Of a stretch of DNA of 50,431 nucleotides, positions 27,632 through 36,014 are shown one piece after another. The notes beneath the pieces are model-generated. The model was not told the DNA's origin and did no database searches. It was given only the letters and a program-made list of their open reading frames with translations. Within the stretch, counting starts at the first letter, position 1. Each line of letters opens with the position of its first letter. The translations under genes and the position numbers were made by a program. This DNA comes from Jiangella anatolica (GTDB lineage Bacteria > Actinomycetota > Actinomycetes > Jiangellales > Jiangellaceae): positions 1 to 50,431 of the forward strand of contig NZ_POTW01000045.1 of the NCBI RefSeq assembly GCF_003236295.1. The letters run 5' to 3'.

Positions 27632-27692
27632 ACCACGCCGCAGCCGAAAGGCTGCTGGCTCAACGGCCTCTCTTCGAGAGGCCGTTTTTGTT
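27632..27692 (+). ncRNA. Candidate small RNA (or attenuated leader) of about 60 nt
   Basis: Two hairpins follow the promoter: GCAGCC-GAAA-GGCTGC with a GNRA-type tetraloop (about 27640-27656), then ACGGCCTCTC-TTC-GAGAGGCCGT (27663-27685) running into TTTTTGTTT, a textbook intrinsic terminator and the only T-tailed one recognised in this window. There is no convincing reading frame inside. Either an independent sRNA or an attenuator in the leader of the XRE gene, which begins 240 nt downstream. Confidence 0.6.
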
Positions 27693-27768
27693 TGTTCGCG
27701 ACGCCACTGGGACCCCCTGGTGTGGGCTAACGGGCCCCAGCGCTGTCCGCGACACTACCAGCATGGCT

Positions 27769-27796
27769 AATGTTGCGCAACGAGCGTCAATGTTGC
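27769..27796. promoter_or_regulatory. Candidate operator before the XRE regulator
   Basis: The 10-bp palindrome GTTGCGCAAC (27772-27781) overlaps the first of two direct repeats AATGTTGC (27769 and 27789), exactly 20 bp apart, about two helical turns. Suited to binding by the downstream XRE protein; inference only. Confidence 0.35.
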
Positions 27797-27880
27797 CTGG
27801 CGGACCTCGGCAGTCTTGCCAGAAGCTCGGTGCAATCTTGACGTTTCGGCTACGCTGGTCCTCGTGGGGGTGGCAGGTCG

Positions 27881-27923
27881 GGGCTCGCACCGAGCCCATG
27901 GTTGGCTCAGGCATCCTGAGGAG
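27881..27923 (+). promoter_or_regulatory. Two tight hairpins in the XRE gene leader, second covering the Shine-Dalgarno
   Basis: GGGCTCG-CAC-CGAGCCC (27881-27897) and CTCAGG-CAT-CCTGAG (27906-27920). The 3' arm of the second overlaps the ribosome-binding site GAGGAG (27918-27923) that serves GTG 27933, so folding would block translation. Confidence 0.5.
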
Positions 27924-27932
27924 AGCTCGAAG

Positions 27933-28841
27933 GTGACTGGCAGGAGTGCTCTAGGAGAGGCGGTTGCAGCCCGTCGCAAGGATCTTGGGCTGTCGCAGGT
28001 GCAGTTGGCGGCATTGAGCGGCGTGAGCCGTGGCACTGTCAGAAACCTCGAAGCTGGGATGTTCGATCCGAATCCTGGCACCTGGCGAGCTGTGCAGGGC
28101 GTTCTCGGCTGGGCCTCGGGCGCGAAGGAACTCCTGGAGGCCGGCCAGGATCCGATTGAACTCCTGCCAAGAGACGTACTGGCGATGATCCTCAGTCAGC
28201 TCGCCGAGCTCGAGGTCGAGGAGCGTGGGAACGAGTACGAGCCGATCATGGTCCAGTTCCGGAGCCTGATGTCTCGTGCCAATCGAGACGGAAAGTTCCC
28301 GAGGACAACCGTCAACGCGATCGCCGACTTCATTTACGAGTTTCCATGGTTGGAGTACGCAGAGCTGTTTGGGAACGAACTCATCCAGCCAGAGGACGGA
28401 GAACCCGCGGCGTACGCCTCCGAGGAGGAGATCGAGGCTGCGCAAGAGCGCGTCATCGGGCGGATTCAGGCGGCAATCAGGATCCAAGACCGAAAACGAC
28501 CAGCAGAACGCGTCGAGTCCACCTCAGGCGCGCTAGGCGCCAACCGTGCTTCGACCATTGACCCGGCAATCGACGCAGCAGCAGAGCCGGAGGAAGGATG
28601 GCTGGTGGAACGGAACGCCTGGGACCAGTTGTCCGAGGGGGTTAAAGATGTGCTCACAGATGGGCAGGTCATCGACTACGGCGCCTACGAACCCGAGGGA
28701 AGCGAGAACCTCGTTGTGGTCGCGTTGCTGGTGAAGAAGAGTACGGCCCCCTTGGGGCGCGGAGACCGACAGTACCTCTCGACCTCCTGGAACGACATCG
28801 CCGGGACGCTACACGCCGACCCGATCGAACAACAGCCCTAG
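27933..28841 (+). CDS. XRE-family helix-turn-helix regulator with unknown C-terminal domain
   Basis: 302 residues. Residues about 4-58 are an HTH_3 domain: ALGEAVAARRKDLGLSQVQLAALSGVSRGTVRNLEAGMFDPNPGTWRAVQGVLGW. The rest is not recognised: a middle part rich in Glu (EEEIEAAQERVIGRIQAA) and a C-terminal segment (NLVVVALLVKKSTAPLGRGDRQYLSTSWNDIAGTLHADP). Codon use is less GC-biased than its neighbours, pointing to recent acquisition. GTG 27933 is chosen for GAGGAG 9 nt upstream and the domain start. It is likely to regulate itself and perhaps the divergent NYN gene. Confidence 0.78.
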   Translation: MTGRSALGEAVAARRKDLGLSQVQLAALSGVSRGTVRNLEAGMFDPNPGTWRAVQGVLGWASGAKELLEAGQDPIELLPRDVLAMILSQLAELEVEERGNEYEPIMVQFRSLMSRANRDGKFPRTTVNAIADFIYEFPWLEYAELFGNELIQPEDGEPAAYASEEEIEAAQERVIGRIQAAIRIQDRKRPAERVESTSGALGANRASTIDPAIDAAAEPEEGWLVERNAWDQLSEGVKDVLTDGQVIDYGAYEPEGSENLVVVALLVKKSTAPLGRGDRQYLSTSWNDIAGTLHADPIEQQP

Positions 28842-28868
28842 CCCGACGCAGACGTCGAAGCTAGGCGG

Positions 28869-30224
28869 TCAGTGCCAGCCGGCCGGGTCGACGCCGCCGG
28901 GGACGTCGGCTCGGGGGTCGTACGGGGTGCGGGTGAAGATGAACGAGGCGAGGTCGAGGTGCCGGACGGACCCGTCAGGATCGCGGACGACGCGCAGGGG
29001 CTCGCCGGCGTAGTAGCCGTCCAGGCCGACCCAGCCGCCGGCGCCGTCGGGGCGGAAGCGGGACGCGCGGCCGGCGCCGTGCGCGGGGCCGAGCCGCAGC
29101 CAGCCGTCGTCCGTGGCCCGCAGCTCGAACGTCGTCGCGCCCCAGTACCAGTGGCCGACCAGCTCGAACAGCTCCGCCGGGACGGAGCCGACCCGCCAGA
29201 CCGGTGGCGTGCGCGGTTCGGCGGCGACGAACGCGTCGAGCAGGCGCGACGCGAAGTCGCGGGACAGCCCTGCGGTCGTGTTGGTGAGGACGACGACGCC
29301 GTCGCCGGTCTCGACGTCGACCCGCACCTCGGCGAGGAAGCCCGGCATCGAGCCGCCGTGGCCGGTGAACCGGCGGCCGCCGTCGTTCCACAGCTGGACG
29401 CCCAGGCCGTGCGCCGTGGTCCACGGCGCGCCCGGCACGTCGACGACGACCAGCGGGCGGCACATCTCGGCCAGCGTGTCGGCGGCCAGCAGGTCGTCGG
29501 TGCGCCCGCCGAGGAACGCCGCCCACCGGGCGAGGTCGCGCACCGTCGACCACAGTTGGCCGGCCGGCGCCATCGCGCCGCCGTCGTGCTCGGGCTCGGC
29601 CAGGACGACGTCGGCGAACGGGTGGACGGCCAGGCCGTGCGCGTGCGGCGCCACCGGCCGCGACGTCGTGCGGCCCATGCCCAGCGGCTCCAGCAGCTCC
29701 TCGGAGACGACCTTCGACCAGGACCGGCCGTGCAGCCGCCCGACCAGCTCGCCGAGTACGCCGTAGCCGACGTTGGAGTAGTGGAACAGCCGCCCGGCCG
29801 GGTGCCGCCTGCCCAGCTGCGTCGACAGCGACCGCCACGGCCCGCCCTCGGCGCGCTCCCACCACGGCCCGTCGGTCTCGGCCTGCAGCCCGGCGCCGTG
29901 CGACAGCAGCTGCGCGATCGTGACGTCGCCGATCGAGGTATCCGGCAGGTGCTTGTCCAGCGGGTCGCCGAGGTCCAGCCGGCCCGCGTCGCGCAGCCGC
30001 AGCACCGCGACCGCGACGAACGTCTTGGTGATCGAGCCCATCCGGTACTGCGTGTGCTCGTCGGCCTCGCGGCTGCCCTCGCGGCCGTCGATGGTGCCGC
30101 GCGCGCCGGACCAGACCAGCTCGCCGTCGCGGACGATGCCGGCGGCGACGGAGGGCAGCCGGCTGCCGGCCTGCTCCTCGGCGACGAGACGGGCGAGGTC
30201 GGTGGCGGTGGTGGGCCGGATCAC
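28869..30224 (-). CDS. Serine hydrolase, beta-lactamase / class C PBP family
   Basis: 451 residues. S64-x-x-K67 (GSITKTF), Y149-S-N151 (HYSNVGYG) and the third box in FTGHGGSMPGF mark the class C beta-lactamase fold; a C-terminal beta domain (GHWYWGATTFELRATDDG) follows. No signal peptide is seen, so it probably acts inside the cell as an esterase or peptidase rather than as a resistance enzyme. Start GTG 30224 lies 9 nt after the stop of the broken DDN reductase gene on the same strand, implying a shared transcript, possibly the tail of the rha operon. Confidence 0.87.
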   Translation of the reverse strand: MIRPTTATDLARLVAEEQAGSRLPSVAAGIVRDGELVWSGARGTIDGREGSREADEHTQYRMGSITKTFVAVAVLRLRDAGRLDLGDPLDKHLPDTSIGDVTIAQLLSHGAGLQAETDGPWWERAEGGPWRSLSTQLGRRHPAGRLFHYSNVGYGVLGELVGRLHGRSWSKVVSEELLEPLGMGRTTSRPVAPHAHGLAVHPFADVVLAEPEHDGGAMAPAGQLWSTVRDLARWAAFLGGRTDDLLAADTLAEMCRPLVVVDVPGAPWTTAHGLGVQLWNDGGRRFTGHGGSMPGFLAEVRVDVETGDGVVVLTNTTAGLSRDFASRLLDAFVAAEPRTPPVWRVGSVPAELFELVGHWYWGATTFELRATDDGWLRLGPAHGAGRASRFRPDGAGGWVGLDGYYAGEPLRVVRDPDGSVRHLDLASFIFTRTPYDPRADVPGGVDPAGWH

Positions 30225-30233
30225 GGGCCGAGC

Positions 30234-30690
30234 CTAACCGGACCGTGGCTCCAGGATCACCACCGCGGTCTCACCGGGCCGCCTGGCGGCGAGCTCGTCC
30301 AGCCCTTTGTCGATCGCCCGCCCCGTCTCCCACAGCCGGGTCCGCTCGGCGCCCTCGGCGGCGCGCCCCACGACGGCGAGCGACGCGCCGGCCAGTTCGA
30401 CCGTCGCCTCGGGCCTGCAGGTTGAGCCACCACGCCGGCTCCGGCGCGGCCCAGCCGTTCATCGCCAGTGTGACGAGGTTCGGCCCGTCCTCGACGTAGC
30501 CGAGGACCACCTTCCGCTCCCGTCCGGAGTGGCGGCCGACGGTGGTCAGCCGCAGCGTGCCCCACCGGCCCGGCTTCGGCCGCCACAGACCGAGCCGTCC
30601 GCGACTGATCCGGCAGAGACCGCGGTGCAGTGTCCAGAAGGTGCGGACGAACCAGCGTGGTGGAACCCGCGCAGGACGGTCGGCAGGCAT
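30234..30690 (-). pseudogene. Frameshifted deazaflavin-dependent (DDN-type) nitroreductase / F420H2-dependent reductase
   Basis: From ATG 30690 (GGGAGG upstream) the frame reads a DDN-family N-terminus: WGTLRLTTVGRHSG, ERKVVLGYVEDGPNLVTLAMNGW and PEPAWWLNLQA. It then loses the frame near 30410; in the next frame the family's C-terminus continues cleanly, EATVELAGASLAVVGRA through AVVILEPRSG, to TAG at 30236-30234. The junction CAGGCCCGAGG fits loss of one 5-bp GGCCC unit from a CAGGCC-CGGCCC-GAG original. Without the deletion it would be a 150-residue F420H2-dependent reductase. A sequencing error cannot be excluded. Confidence 0.75.
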
Positions 30691-30728
30691 CGGCGGATCC
30701 TCCCGGGCGGCGTCACGGGGTGGTGAGC

Positions 30729-32162
30729 TCACAGGCTAGCGGGCTCGTACCGTTTCACCGCCTGGGTGGATCGCAGCAGCTCCCGCAGCGCCCACCGGTC
30801 GCCGTCGACGGCGCCGTGGGCACGGGCCTGGACCAGCACGTTGCCCAGCGCGGTCGCCTCGACCGGGCCGGCCAGCACCGGCAGACCGCAGGCGTCGGCC
30901 GTCAACCGGCACAGCAGCTCGTTCCGGGCGCCGCCGCCGACCAGGTGGACGACGTCGACGGGGCGGCCGGACAGCTCCGAAGCGGCGCGGACGGTGCGCG
31001 CGTAGGCGGCGGCCAGGCTGTCGAGGATGCAGCGGACCAGCTCCGCCCGCGTCCCCGGCACGCGGGCGCCGTCCGCCCGCAGCACACCGGCGATGCGCGC
31101 GGGCATGTCGCCCGGCGGCAGGAAGACCGGGTCGTCGGGGTCGAAGACCGGGCCGCCGGCAGGCACGTCGGCGGCCGCGGCGAGCAGCGCGGGCAGGTCG
31201 GCCGGCGGGCCGGTACGCTCCCACGTCGCGATCGACTCGCTGAGCAGCCACAACCCCATGACGTTGCGCAGGTAGCGCACCGTGCCGTCGACTCCGCCCT
31301 CGTTGGTGAAGTTCGCCGCGCGCCCGGCTGGGGTCAGCACCGGAGCGTCCAGCTCGACGCCGACCAGCGACCACGTCCCGCAGGAGATGTAGGCGAACCG
31401 CTCGTCCGCGGCCGGGACCCCGACGACGGCGGACGCGGTGTCGTGGGAGCCGACGGCGGTCACGACGGCGGACGGGGCCAGGCCGGTCTCCTCGAGCACC
31501 GCCGGCAGCAGCGGACCGACGACGTCGCCGGGCCGGCGCAGCGCCGGGAACAGGTCGCGCGGCAACCCGAGCGCGTCGAACAGCGCCTTCGCCCAGTCGC
31601 CGGAACGCACGTCCAGCAGCCCGGTCGTCGACGCGTTGGTGACCTCGGTGCCGAGTGTGCCGGTCAGCCAGTACGTCAGCAGGTCCGGCACCAGCAGCGC
31701 GTGCGTGGCGCGGCCGAGACGGTCGGCCGGCTCGGCGGCCAACTGGTAGATCGTGTTGAACGGCAGGAACTGCAGCCCGGTGACGTCGTACAGCTCCCGC
31801 TCGCCGACCTTCGCGTGCACCGACGCCGCGGCGCCGGCCGTCCGCCCGTCGCGGTAGTGGTACGGGTTGCCCAGCAGCGCGCCGGACCCGTCGAGCAGGC
31901 CGTAGTCGACCGCCCACGAGTCGATGCCGACGCTGCTCAGCACCTCGCCGCCGACACAGGAGCGGGCCGCGTGACCGAGCCCGGCCAGCACGTCGCCGTA
32001 CAACCGCAGCACGTCCCAGTGCAGCCCGCCGGGCAGCCGCACCGGGACGTTCGGGAACCGGTGCACCTCGGTGAGGTCCAGCCGCTGCGGCCCGACCCGC
32101 GCCAGCATGACCCGGCCGCTGGAGGCACCCAGATCGACGGCGGCTGCGGTGAGGGTCGTCAC
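30729..32162 (-). CDS. rhaB: Rhamnulokinase (FGGY family)
   Basis: Phosphorylates L-rhamnulose at C1 with ATP. 477 residues. The ATP-phosphate motif AAVDLGASSGRVMLA opens the protein, SVGIDSWAVDYGLLDGSG is the usual RhaB block, and VHLVGGGARNELLCRLTADACGLPVLAGPVEATALGN is the FGGY C-terminal signature. The start GTG 32162 overlaps the stop of the upstream isomerase gene (GTGA). It is the last intact sugar gene of the operon and is followed by the frameshifted DDN gene. Confidence 0.93.
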   Translation of the reverse strand: MTTLTAAAVDLGASSGRVMLARVGPQRLDLTEVHRFPNVPVRLPGGLHWDVLRLYGDVLAGLGHAARSCVGGEVLSSVGIDSWAVDYGLLDGSGALLGNPYHYRDGRTAGAAASVHAKVGERELYDVTGLQFLPFNTIYQLAAEPADRLGRATHALLVPDLLTYWLTGTLGTEVTNASTTGLLDVRSGDWAKALFDALGLPRDLFPALRRPGDVVGPLLPAVLEETGLAPSAVVTAVGSHDTASAVVGVPAADERFAYISCGTWSLVGVELDAPVLTPAGRAANFTNEGGVDGTVRYLRNVMGLWLLSESIATWERTGPPADLPALLAAAADVPAGGPVFDPDDPVFLPPGDMPARIAGVLRADGARVPGTRAELVRCILDSLAAAYARTVRAASELSGRPVDVVHLVGGGARNELLCRLTADACGLPVLAGPVEATALGNVLVQARAHGAVDGDRWALRELLRSTQAVKRYEPASL

Positions 32163-33613
32163 CCGGTCACCTCGTGGAACTCGATCTCGAGCAGGTCGGC
32201 GACGGCACGCAGCTCATCGGCCCGGTGACCGGTGCCCAGGGCCCAGTGGTGGCCGATGCCGCTGGCGCTCCACTCGTCGGTCCACTCGCCGGGGTTGCGG
32301 CCGAAGTCGACCCGCGACGTGGTGTTGCCGATCTGCAGCAGCGGACCGGGGACCACCTCGCCCTCGGAGGCGAGGAACCGGAACGACCCGTCGCGCAGCT
32401 GGCCGATCCCGAAGGCGGTGACCGGGCCGTGCGCGACATCGAACTCGACCGACACGCCCCAGCCGCGCTTGCCGTGGAAGACGCCCAGGCCGCGCAGCAG
32501 CGGCCGCCGTGCGCTGATGGCCAGGTGGGCCGGGCCGTCGTGGCCCATCTCGACCACGTCGTCGACGAAGTCCAGCGCCTGGATCTCGGTGAACGACCCG
32601 CCCGCCCCCAGCCGGTCCATGATCAGCATCGCCAGCGACGTGCGCAGCTCGTACTCGCCGGCCGCCGGGATGCCACGGGCGGTCAGCAGGGAGGCGCCGA
32701 GGATCATGCCGGCCGCCACGCGCTCGTGCGCGTCGCCGTCCAGGCCGCGGTGGTAGTAGGCCAGGCTGTCCAGGGAGAAGTCATCGACCAGCCGGTCCAG
32801 CGCGACCGACACCGTCGCCCCCCAGCGGAAGTCCTCGTCGTCGACGGACGCGTCGAGCTCGAAGAGGTCGCGGGCCAGCGCCAGCCGGTCGTCCACCTCG
32901 GCGTCGGCGACCTGCTCGACCCGCACCCGCAGGTCGTCGATCTCGAGCACCTCGATGTGGCCGCCCAGCTGGGCCGGGACCAGGGTGAGATCCGTGGCGA
33001 CGTCGAGCATGCCCGGGTAGAGGTGGCCGAGCAGGCCGTGCCGGCCGTGCCGGAGCGCGCCGCGGACGCCGGCCGCGCGGACCCACCGGGCGATCTTCGT
33101 CCAGGCCCGCTCGTCCTCGACGTAGCCGGAGACGGACCGGAACGGGACGCCGCAGCGGCGGAACGCGTTGGCCATCTCGGGCAGCGGGCAGGCGCCGCAG
33201 TAGGCCAGCCACTGTCCGGTGTCGAACGTCGCGTGATCCATCCGCTCGGTGGGCTGCAGGTTGAGCAGCAGGACCGGTGCGCCGCTGCGCTGTGCCACCG
33301 GTACCAGCATGGTCGCGGTCATGTACGTGGTGAGGAACCCCACGATGAGGTCGCACCCGGCCGCCCGCAGCTTCTCCGCCGCGGCCGCCCCCTCCTGGGC
33401 GTCGGAGATGAACCCGGCATCGACCACCTCGCAGTCCAGCTGCCCGAGCCGCTCGGCCACCCGGCGGGCCGAGCGCTGCAGCTGCGGCAGCAGATCGGGA
33501 AACTGCGGCCAGTAGGCGCCGAGCCCACCGGCGACCAGGCCCACCTTCGTCGGGCGGGCCGGGATCCGCTGCAGGCCGGCGGCGGTCGACGGTGACGACG
33601 TTGTCTCGGTCAT
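32159..33613 (-). CDS. L-fucose/L-arabinose isomerase family protein
   Basis: 484 residues. N-terminal half LVAGGLGAYWPQFPDLLPQLQRSARRVAERLGQLDCEVVDAGF and FLTTYMTATMLVPVAQRSGAPVLLLNLQP is typical of the AraA/FucI fold; the C-terminal half contains AAGEYELRTSLAMLIMDRL, VVEMGHDGPAH and GIGHHWALGTGH, which plausibly supply the Glu and His metal ligands. It is distinct from the true L-rhamnose isomerase encoded in the same operon. It may isomerise another deoxy- or pentose sugar (L-fucose, L-arabinose, L-lyxose) fed into the same kinase and aldolase. ATG 33613 has AAAGGA upstream; overlaps rhaB by 4 bp. Confidence 0.8.
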   Translation of the reverse strand: MTETTSSPSTAAGLQRIPARPTKVGLVAGGLGAYWPQFPDLLPQLQRSARRVAERLGQLDCEVVDAGFISDAQEGAAAAEKLRAAGCDLIVGFLTTYMTATMLVPVAQRSGAPVLLLNLQPTERMDHATFDTGQWLAYCGACPLPEMANAFRRCGVPFRSVSGYVEDERAWTKIARWVRAAGVRGALRHGRHGLLGHLYPGMLDVATDLTLVPAQLGGHIEVLEIDDLRVRVEQVADAEVDDRLALARDLFELDASVDDEDFRWGATVSVALDRLVDDFSLDSLAYYHRGLDGDAHERVAAGMILGASLLTARGIPAAGEYELRTSLAMLIMDRLGAGGSFTEIQALDFVDDVVEMGHDGPAHLAISARRPLLRGLGVFHGKRGWGVSVEFDVAHGPVTAFGIGQLRDGSFRFLASEGEVVPGPLLQIGNTTSRVDFGRNPGEWTDEWSASGIGHHWALGTGHRADELRAVADLLEIEFHEVTG

Positions 33614-33628
33614 CGATCCGATCCTTTG

Positions 33629-35665
33629 CTAGCGGAGGAAGGCCGCCGCCACCCCGGCGTCGACGGGGATGTGCAGGCCGGTCGTGTGCGACAGCTCGCC
33701 GGCGGTGAGCGCGAAGACCGCGTTCGCGACGTGCTCGGGCAGCACCTCGCGCTTGAGCAGCGTGCGCTGGGCGTAGAACGCGCCGAGCTGGTCCTCCTCG
33801 ACGCCGTAGACGGCGGCCCGCTGCGCGCCCCAGCCGCCGGCGAAGATGCCCGAGCCGCGGACGACGCCGTCGGGGTTGACGCCGTTGACGCGGATGCCGT
33901 GCTCGCCGAGCTCGGCCGCGAGCAGCCGGACCTGGTGTGCCTGGTCGGCCTTGGTGGCGCCGTAGGCGACGTTGTTCGGCCCCGCGAACACGCCGTTCTT
34001 GCTGGCGATGTAGACGATGTCGCCGCCCAGCCCCTGCTTGATCATGACCCGGGCGCCCTCGCGGGAGACCAGGAACGAGCCACGGGCCATCACGTCGTGC
34101 TGCAGGTCCCAGTCGGCGGCGGACGTCTCCAGCAGCGGCTTCGAGATCGACAGGCCGGCGTTGTTGACCACGAGGTCGACGCCGCCGAAGGCCAGCATGG
34201 CCTGCTGGAACGCGGCGGCGATCTGGTCCTCCGACGTGACGTCGACGGTGACCGGCACCGCCACGTCCGTGCTCCCGATCCCCGCGGCGACCGAGGCGGC
34301 CGCGTCGCCGTTGAGGTCCGCGACGACGACGCAGGCGCCCTCGGCGGCCAGCCGCTCGGCGATCGCCTTGCCGATGCCCGACCCGGCGCCGGTGACCAGC
34401 GCGACCCGAGTGGCCAGCGGCTTCGGCTTGGGCATCCGCCGCAGCTTGGCCTCCTCCAGCGACCAGTACTCGATGCGGAACTTCTCGCTCTCCGGGATCG
34501 GCGCGTAGGTGGAGACCGCCTCCGCACCCCGCATGACGTTGATCGCGTTGACGTAGAACTCGCCGGCCACGCGGGCGGTCTGCTTGTCCTTGCCGAAGGA
34601 GAACATCCCGACGCCGGGCACCAGCACGATCGCCGGGTCCGCACCTCGCATCGCCGGGCTGTCCGGCGTGGCGTGGCGCTGGTAGTAGGCGGCGTACTCG
34701 TCGCGGTAGGCCGCGTGCAGCTCGCGCAGCCGGGCGACGGCGTCGTCGAGCAGCGCCGTGGCCGGTAGGTCCAGCACGAGCGGGCGCACCTTCGTGCGCA
34801 GGAAGTGGTCCGGGCACGACGTTCCCAGCTCGGCCAGCGCGCCGAGCTTCTCCCGCGACAGGAACTCCAGCACGACGTCGCTGTCGGTGAAGTGGCCGAC
34901 CTGCGGCTTGTCCGTCGAGGCCAGGCCGCGGATCACCGGAGCCAGCGTCGCGGCCCGGGCCCGCCGCTCGTCCGCCGGCAGCGCGCCGAACCCGTCGACG
35001 ACCGCGCCGAACGGCTCGGCCTTGCCGCGCTCGGCCAGGAACGACTCCGCGGTGCGGATCATCCACAGCGAGTTCGCCTCGCACTCGGCCGCGGTGGCGC
35101 CCCACGCGGTGATGCCGTGGCCGCCCAGCACGCAGCCCACCGCCTCCGGGTGGGCTGCCTTGATGGCGGCAATATCCATACCGAGCTGGAAGCCGGGCCG
35201 CCGCCACGGCACCCATACGACCTTCTCGCCGAAGCACTCCTTCGTCAGCGCCTCGCCGTCGGCCGCCGTCGCCAAGGCGATGCCGGAGTCCGGGTGCAGG
35301 TGGTCCACGTGCGCGGCGTCGACCAGCCCGTGCATCGCGGTGTCGATGGACGGCGCCGCACCGCCCGACCCGTGCAGGCAGTAGTCGAATGCCGCGACCA
35401 TCTCGTCCTCGTGGTCGACCCCCCGGTACACGTCGACCAGGGCGCGCATGCGGTCCAGCCGCAGCACCGCCAGCCCGCGCTCGGTCAGCGTGCCGAGGTC
35501 GCCGCCGGACCCCTTCACCCAGAGCAGCTCGACGTCGGCGCCGGTCACCGGGTCGATGCCGGTCCCCTTGGCCGATGTGTTGCCGCCGGCGTAGTTCGTG
35601 TTGCGCGGGTCCGACCCGAGCCGGTTGCTCCGCTCGATCAGCTCGGTGACGGTGGGGTGGGTCAT
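33629..35665 (-). CDS. Bifunctional rhamnulose-1-phosphate aldolase / short-chain dehydrogenase
   Basis: 678 residues. The N-terminal part (about 1-400) is a class II aldolase domain: NTNYAGGNTSAKGTGIDPVTG, VWVKGSGGDLGTL and HLHPDSGIALATAADG with zinc-binding histidines. The C-terminal part (about 420-678) is an SDR domain: VALVTGAGSGIGKAIAERL, VNNAGLS and the catalytic YGATKADQAHQ. The fused protein is known in actinobacteria and other bacteria: the aldolase splits L-rhamnulose-1-phosphate to DHAP and L-lactaldehyde, and the SDR oxidises the aldehyde to lactate. The ATG overlaps the rhaM stop (ATGA). Confidence 0.93.
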   Translation of the reverse strand: MTHPTVTELIERSNRLGSDPRNTNYAGGNTSAKGTGIDPVTGADVELLWVKGSGGDLGTLTERGLAVLRLDRMRALVDVYRGVDHEDEMVAAFDYCLHGSGGAAPSIDTAMHGLVDAAHVDHLHPDSGIALATAADGEALTKECFGEKVVWVPWRRPGFQLGMDIAAIKAAHPEAVGCVLGGHGITAWGATAAECEANSLWMIRTAESFLAERGKAEPFGAVVDGFGALPADERRARAATLAPVIRGLASTDKPQVGHFTDSDVVLEFLSREKLGALAELGTSCPDHFLRTKVRPLVLDLPATALLDDAVARLRELHAAYRDEYAAYYQRHATPDSPAMRGADPAIVLVPGVGMFSFGKDKQTARVAGEFYVNAINVMRGAEAVSTYAPIPESEKFRIEYWSLEEAKLRRMPKPKPLATRVALVTGAGSGIGKAIAERLAAEGACVVVADLNGDAAASVAAGIGSTDVAVPVTVDVTSEDQIAAAFQQAMLAFGGVDLVVNNAGLSISKPLLETSAADWDLQHDVMARGSFLVSREGARVMIKQGLGGDIVYIASKNGVFAGPNNVAYGATKADQAHQVRLLAAELGEHGIRVNGVNPDGVVRGSGIFAGGWGAQRAAVYGVEEDQLGAFYAQRTLLKREVLPEHVANAVFALTAGELSHTTGLHIPVDAGVAAAFLR

Positions 35666-36012
35666 CGTTCCTCATCTCGGGTGACGGCGGCCAGTTGGTC
35701 GTCGAGGTTGAACACTTCGTCGATGAGCCGCCAGTTCTCGTCCGGCCGGCCGCCGTCGGCGAACAGCAGCGCCATCTCCTCCTGCCAGCGGCGGTTGACG
35801 TCGGTGGCCTGCATGGCGGCCTGCGAGGCGGCGAGGTCGTCGGACTCGACGTACCCGATCAGCAGGCCGTCGTCACCGAGGAAGATCGAGTAGTGCCGCC
35901 AGCCGGTGTCGCGCAGCGCCCGCAGCATCTCCGGCCAGACCACCGCGTGCCGGCGACGGTACTCGTCCAGCCGGTCGATGCGGACCTGCGAGACGAAGCA
36001 GTACCGCGGCAC
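35662..36012 (-). CDS. rhaM: L-rhamnose mutarotase
   Basis: Interconverts alpha and beta anomers of L-rhamnose. 116 residues. Family features are FVSQVRIDRLDEYRRRHAVVWPEMLRALRDTGWRHYSIFL, with the catalytic-type histidine in YRRRHAVVWPEM, and the segment MQATDVNRRWQEEM. GTG 36012 begins 2 nt after the rhaI stop and the rhaM stop overlaps the aldolase ATG, so it is tightly embedded in the operon. It was read only as part of a longer frame on the minus strand because of its GTG start. Confidence 0.94.
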   Translation of the reverse strand: MPRYCFVSQVRIDRLDEYRRRHAVVWPEMLRALRDTGWRHYSIFLGDDGLLIGYVESDDLAASQAAMQATDVNRRWQEEMALLFADGGRPDENWRLIDEVFNLDDQLAAVTRDEER

Positions 36013-36014
36013 GG

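Noticed and set aside
27523-27936. 137-residue frame on the plus strand between the NYN and XRE genes
   Set aside because: It runs through a promoter, two hairpins and an intrinsic terminator, and has no recognisable domain or ribosome-binding site.
30257-30586. Separate 109-residue gene on the minus strand
   Set aside because: Its frame is neither of the two that carry the DDN-family halves; it is a third-frame shadow.
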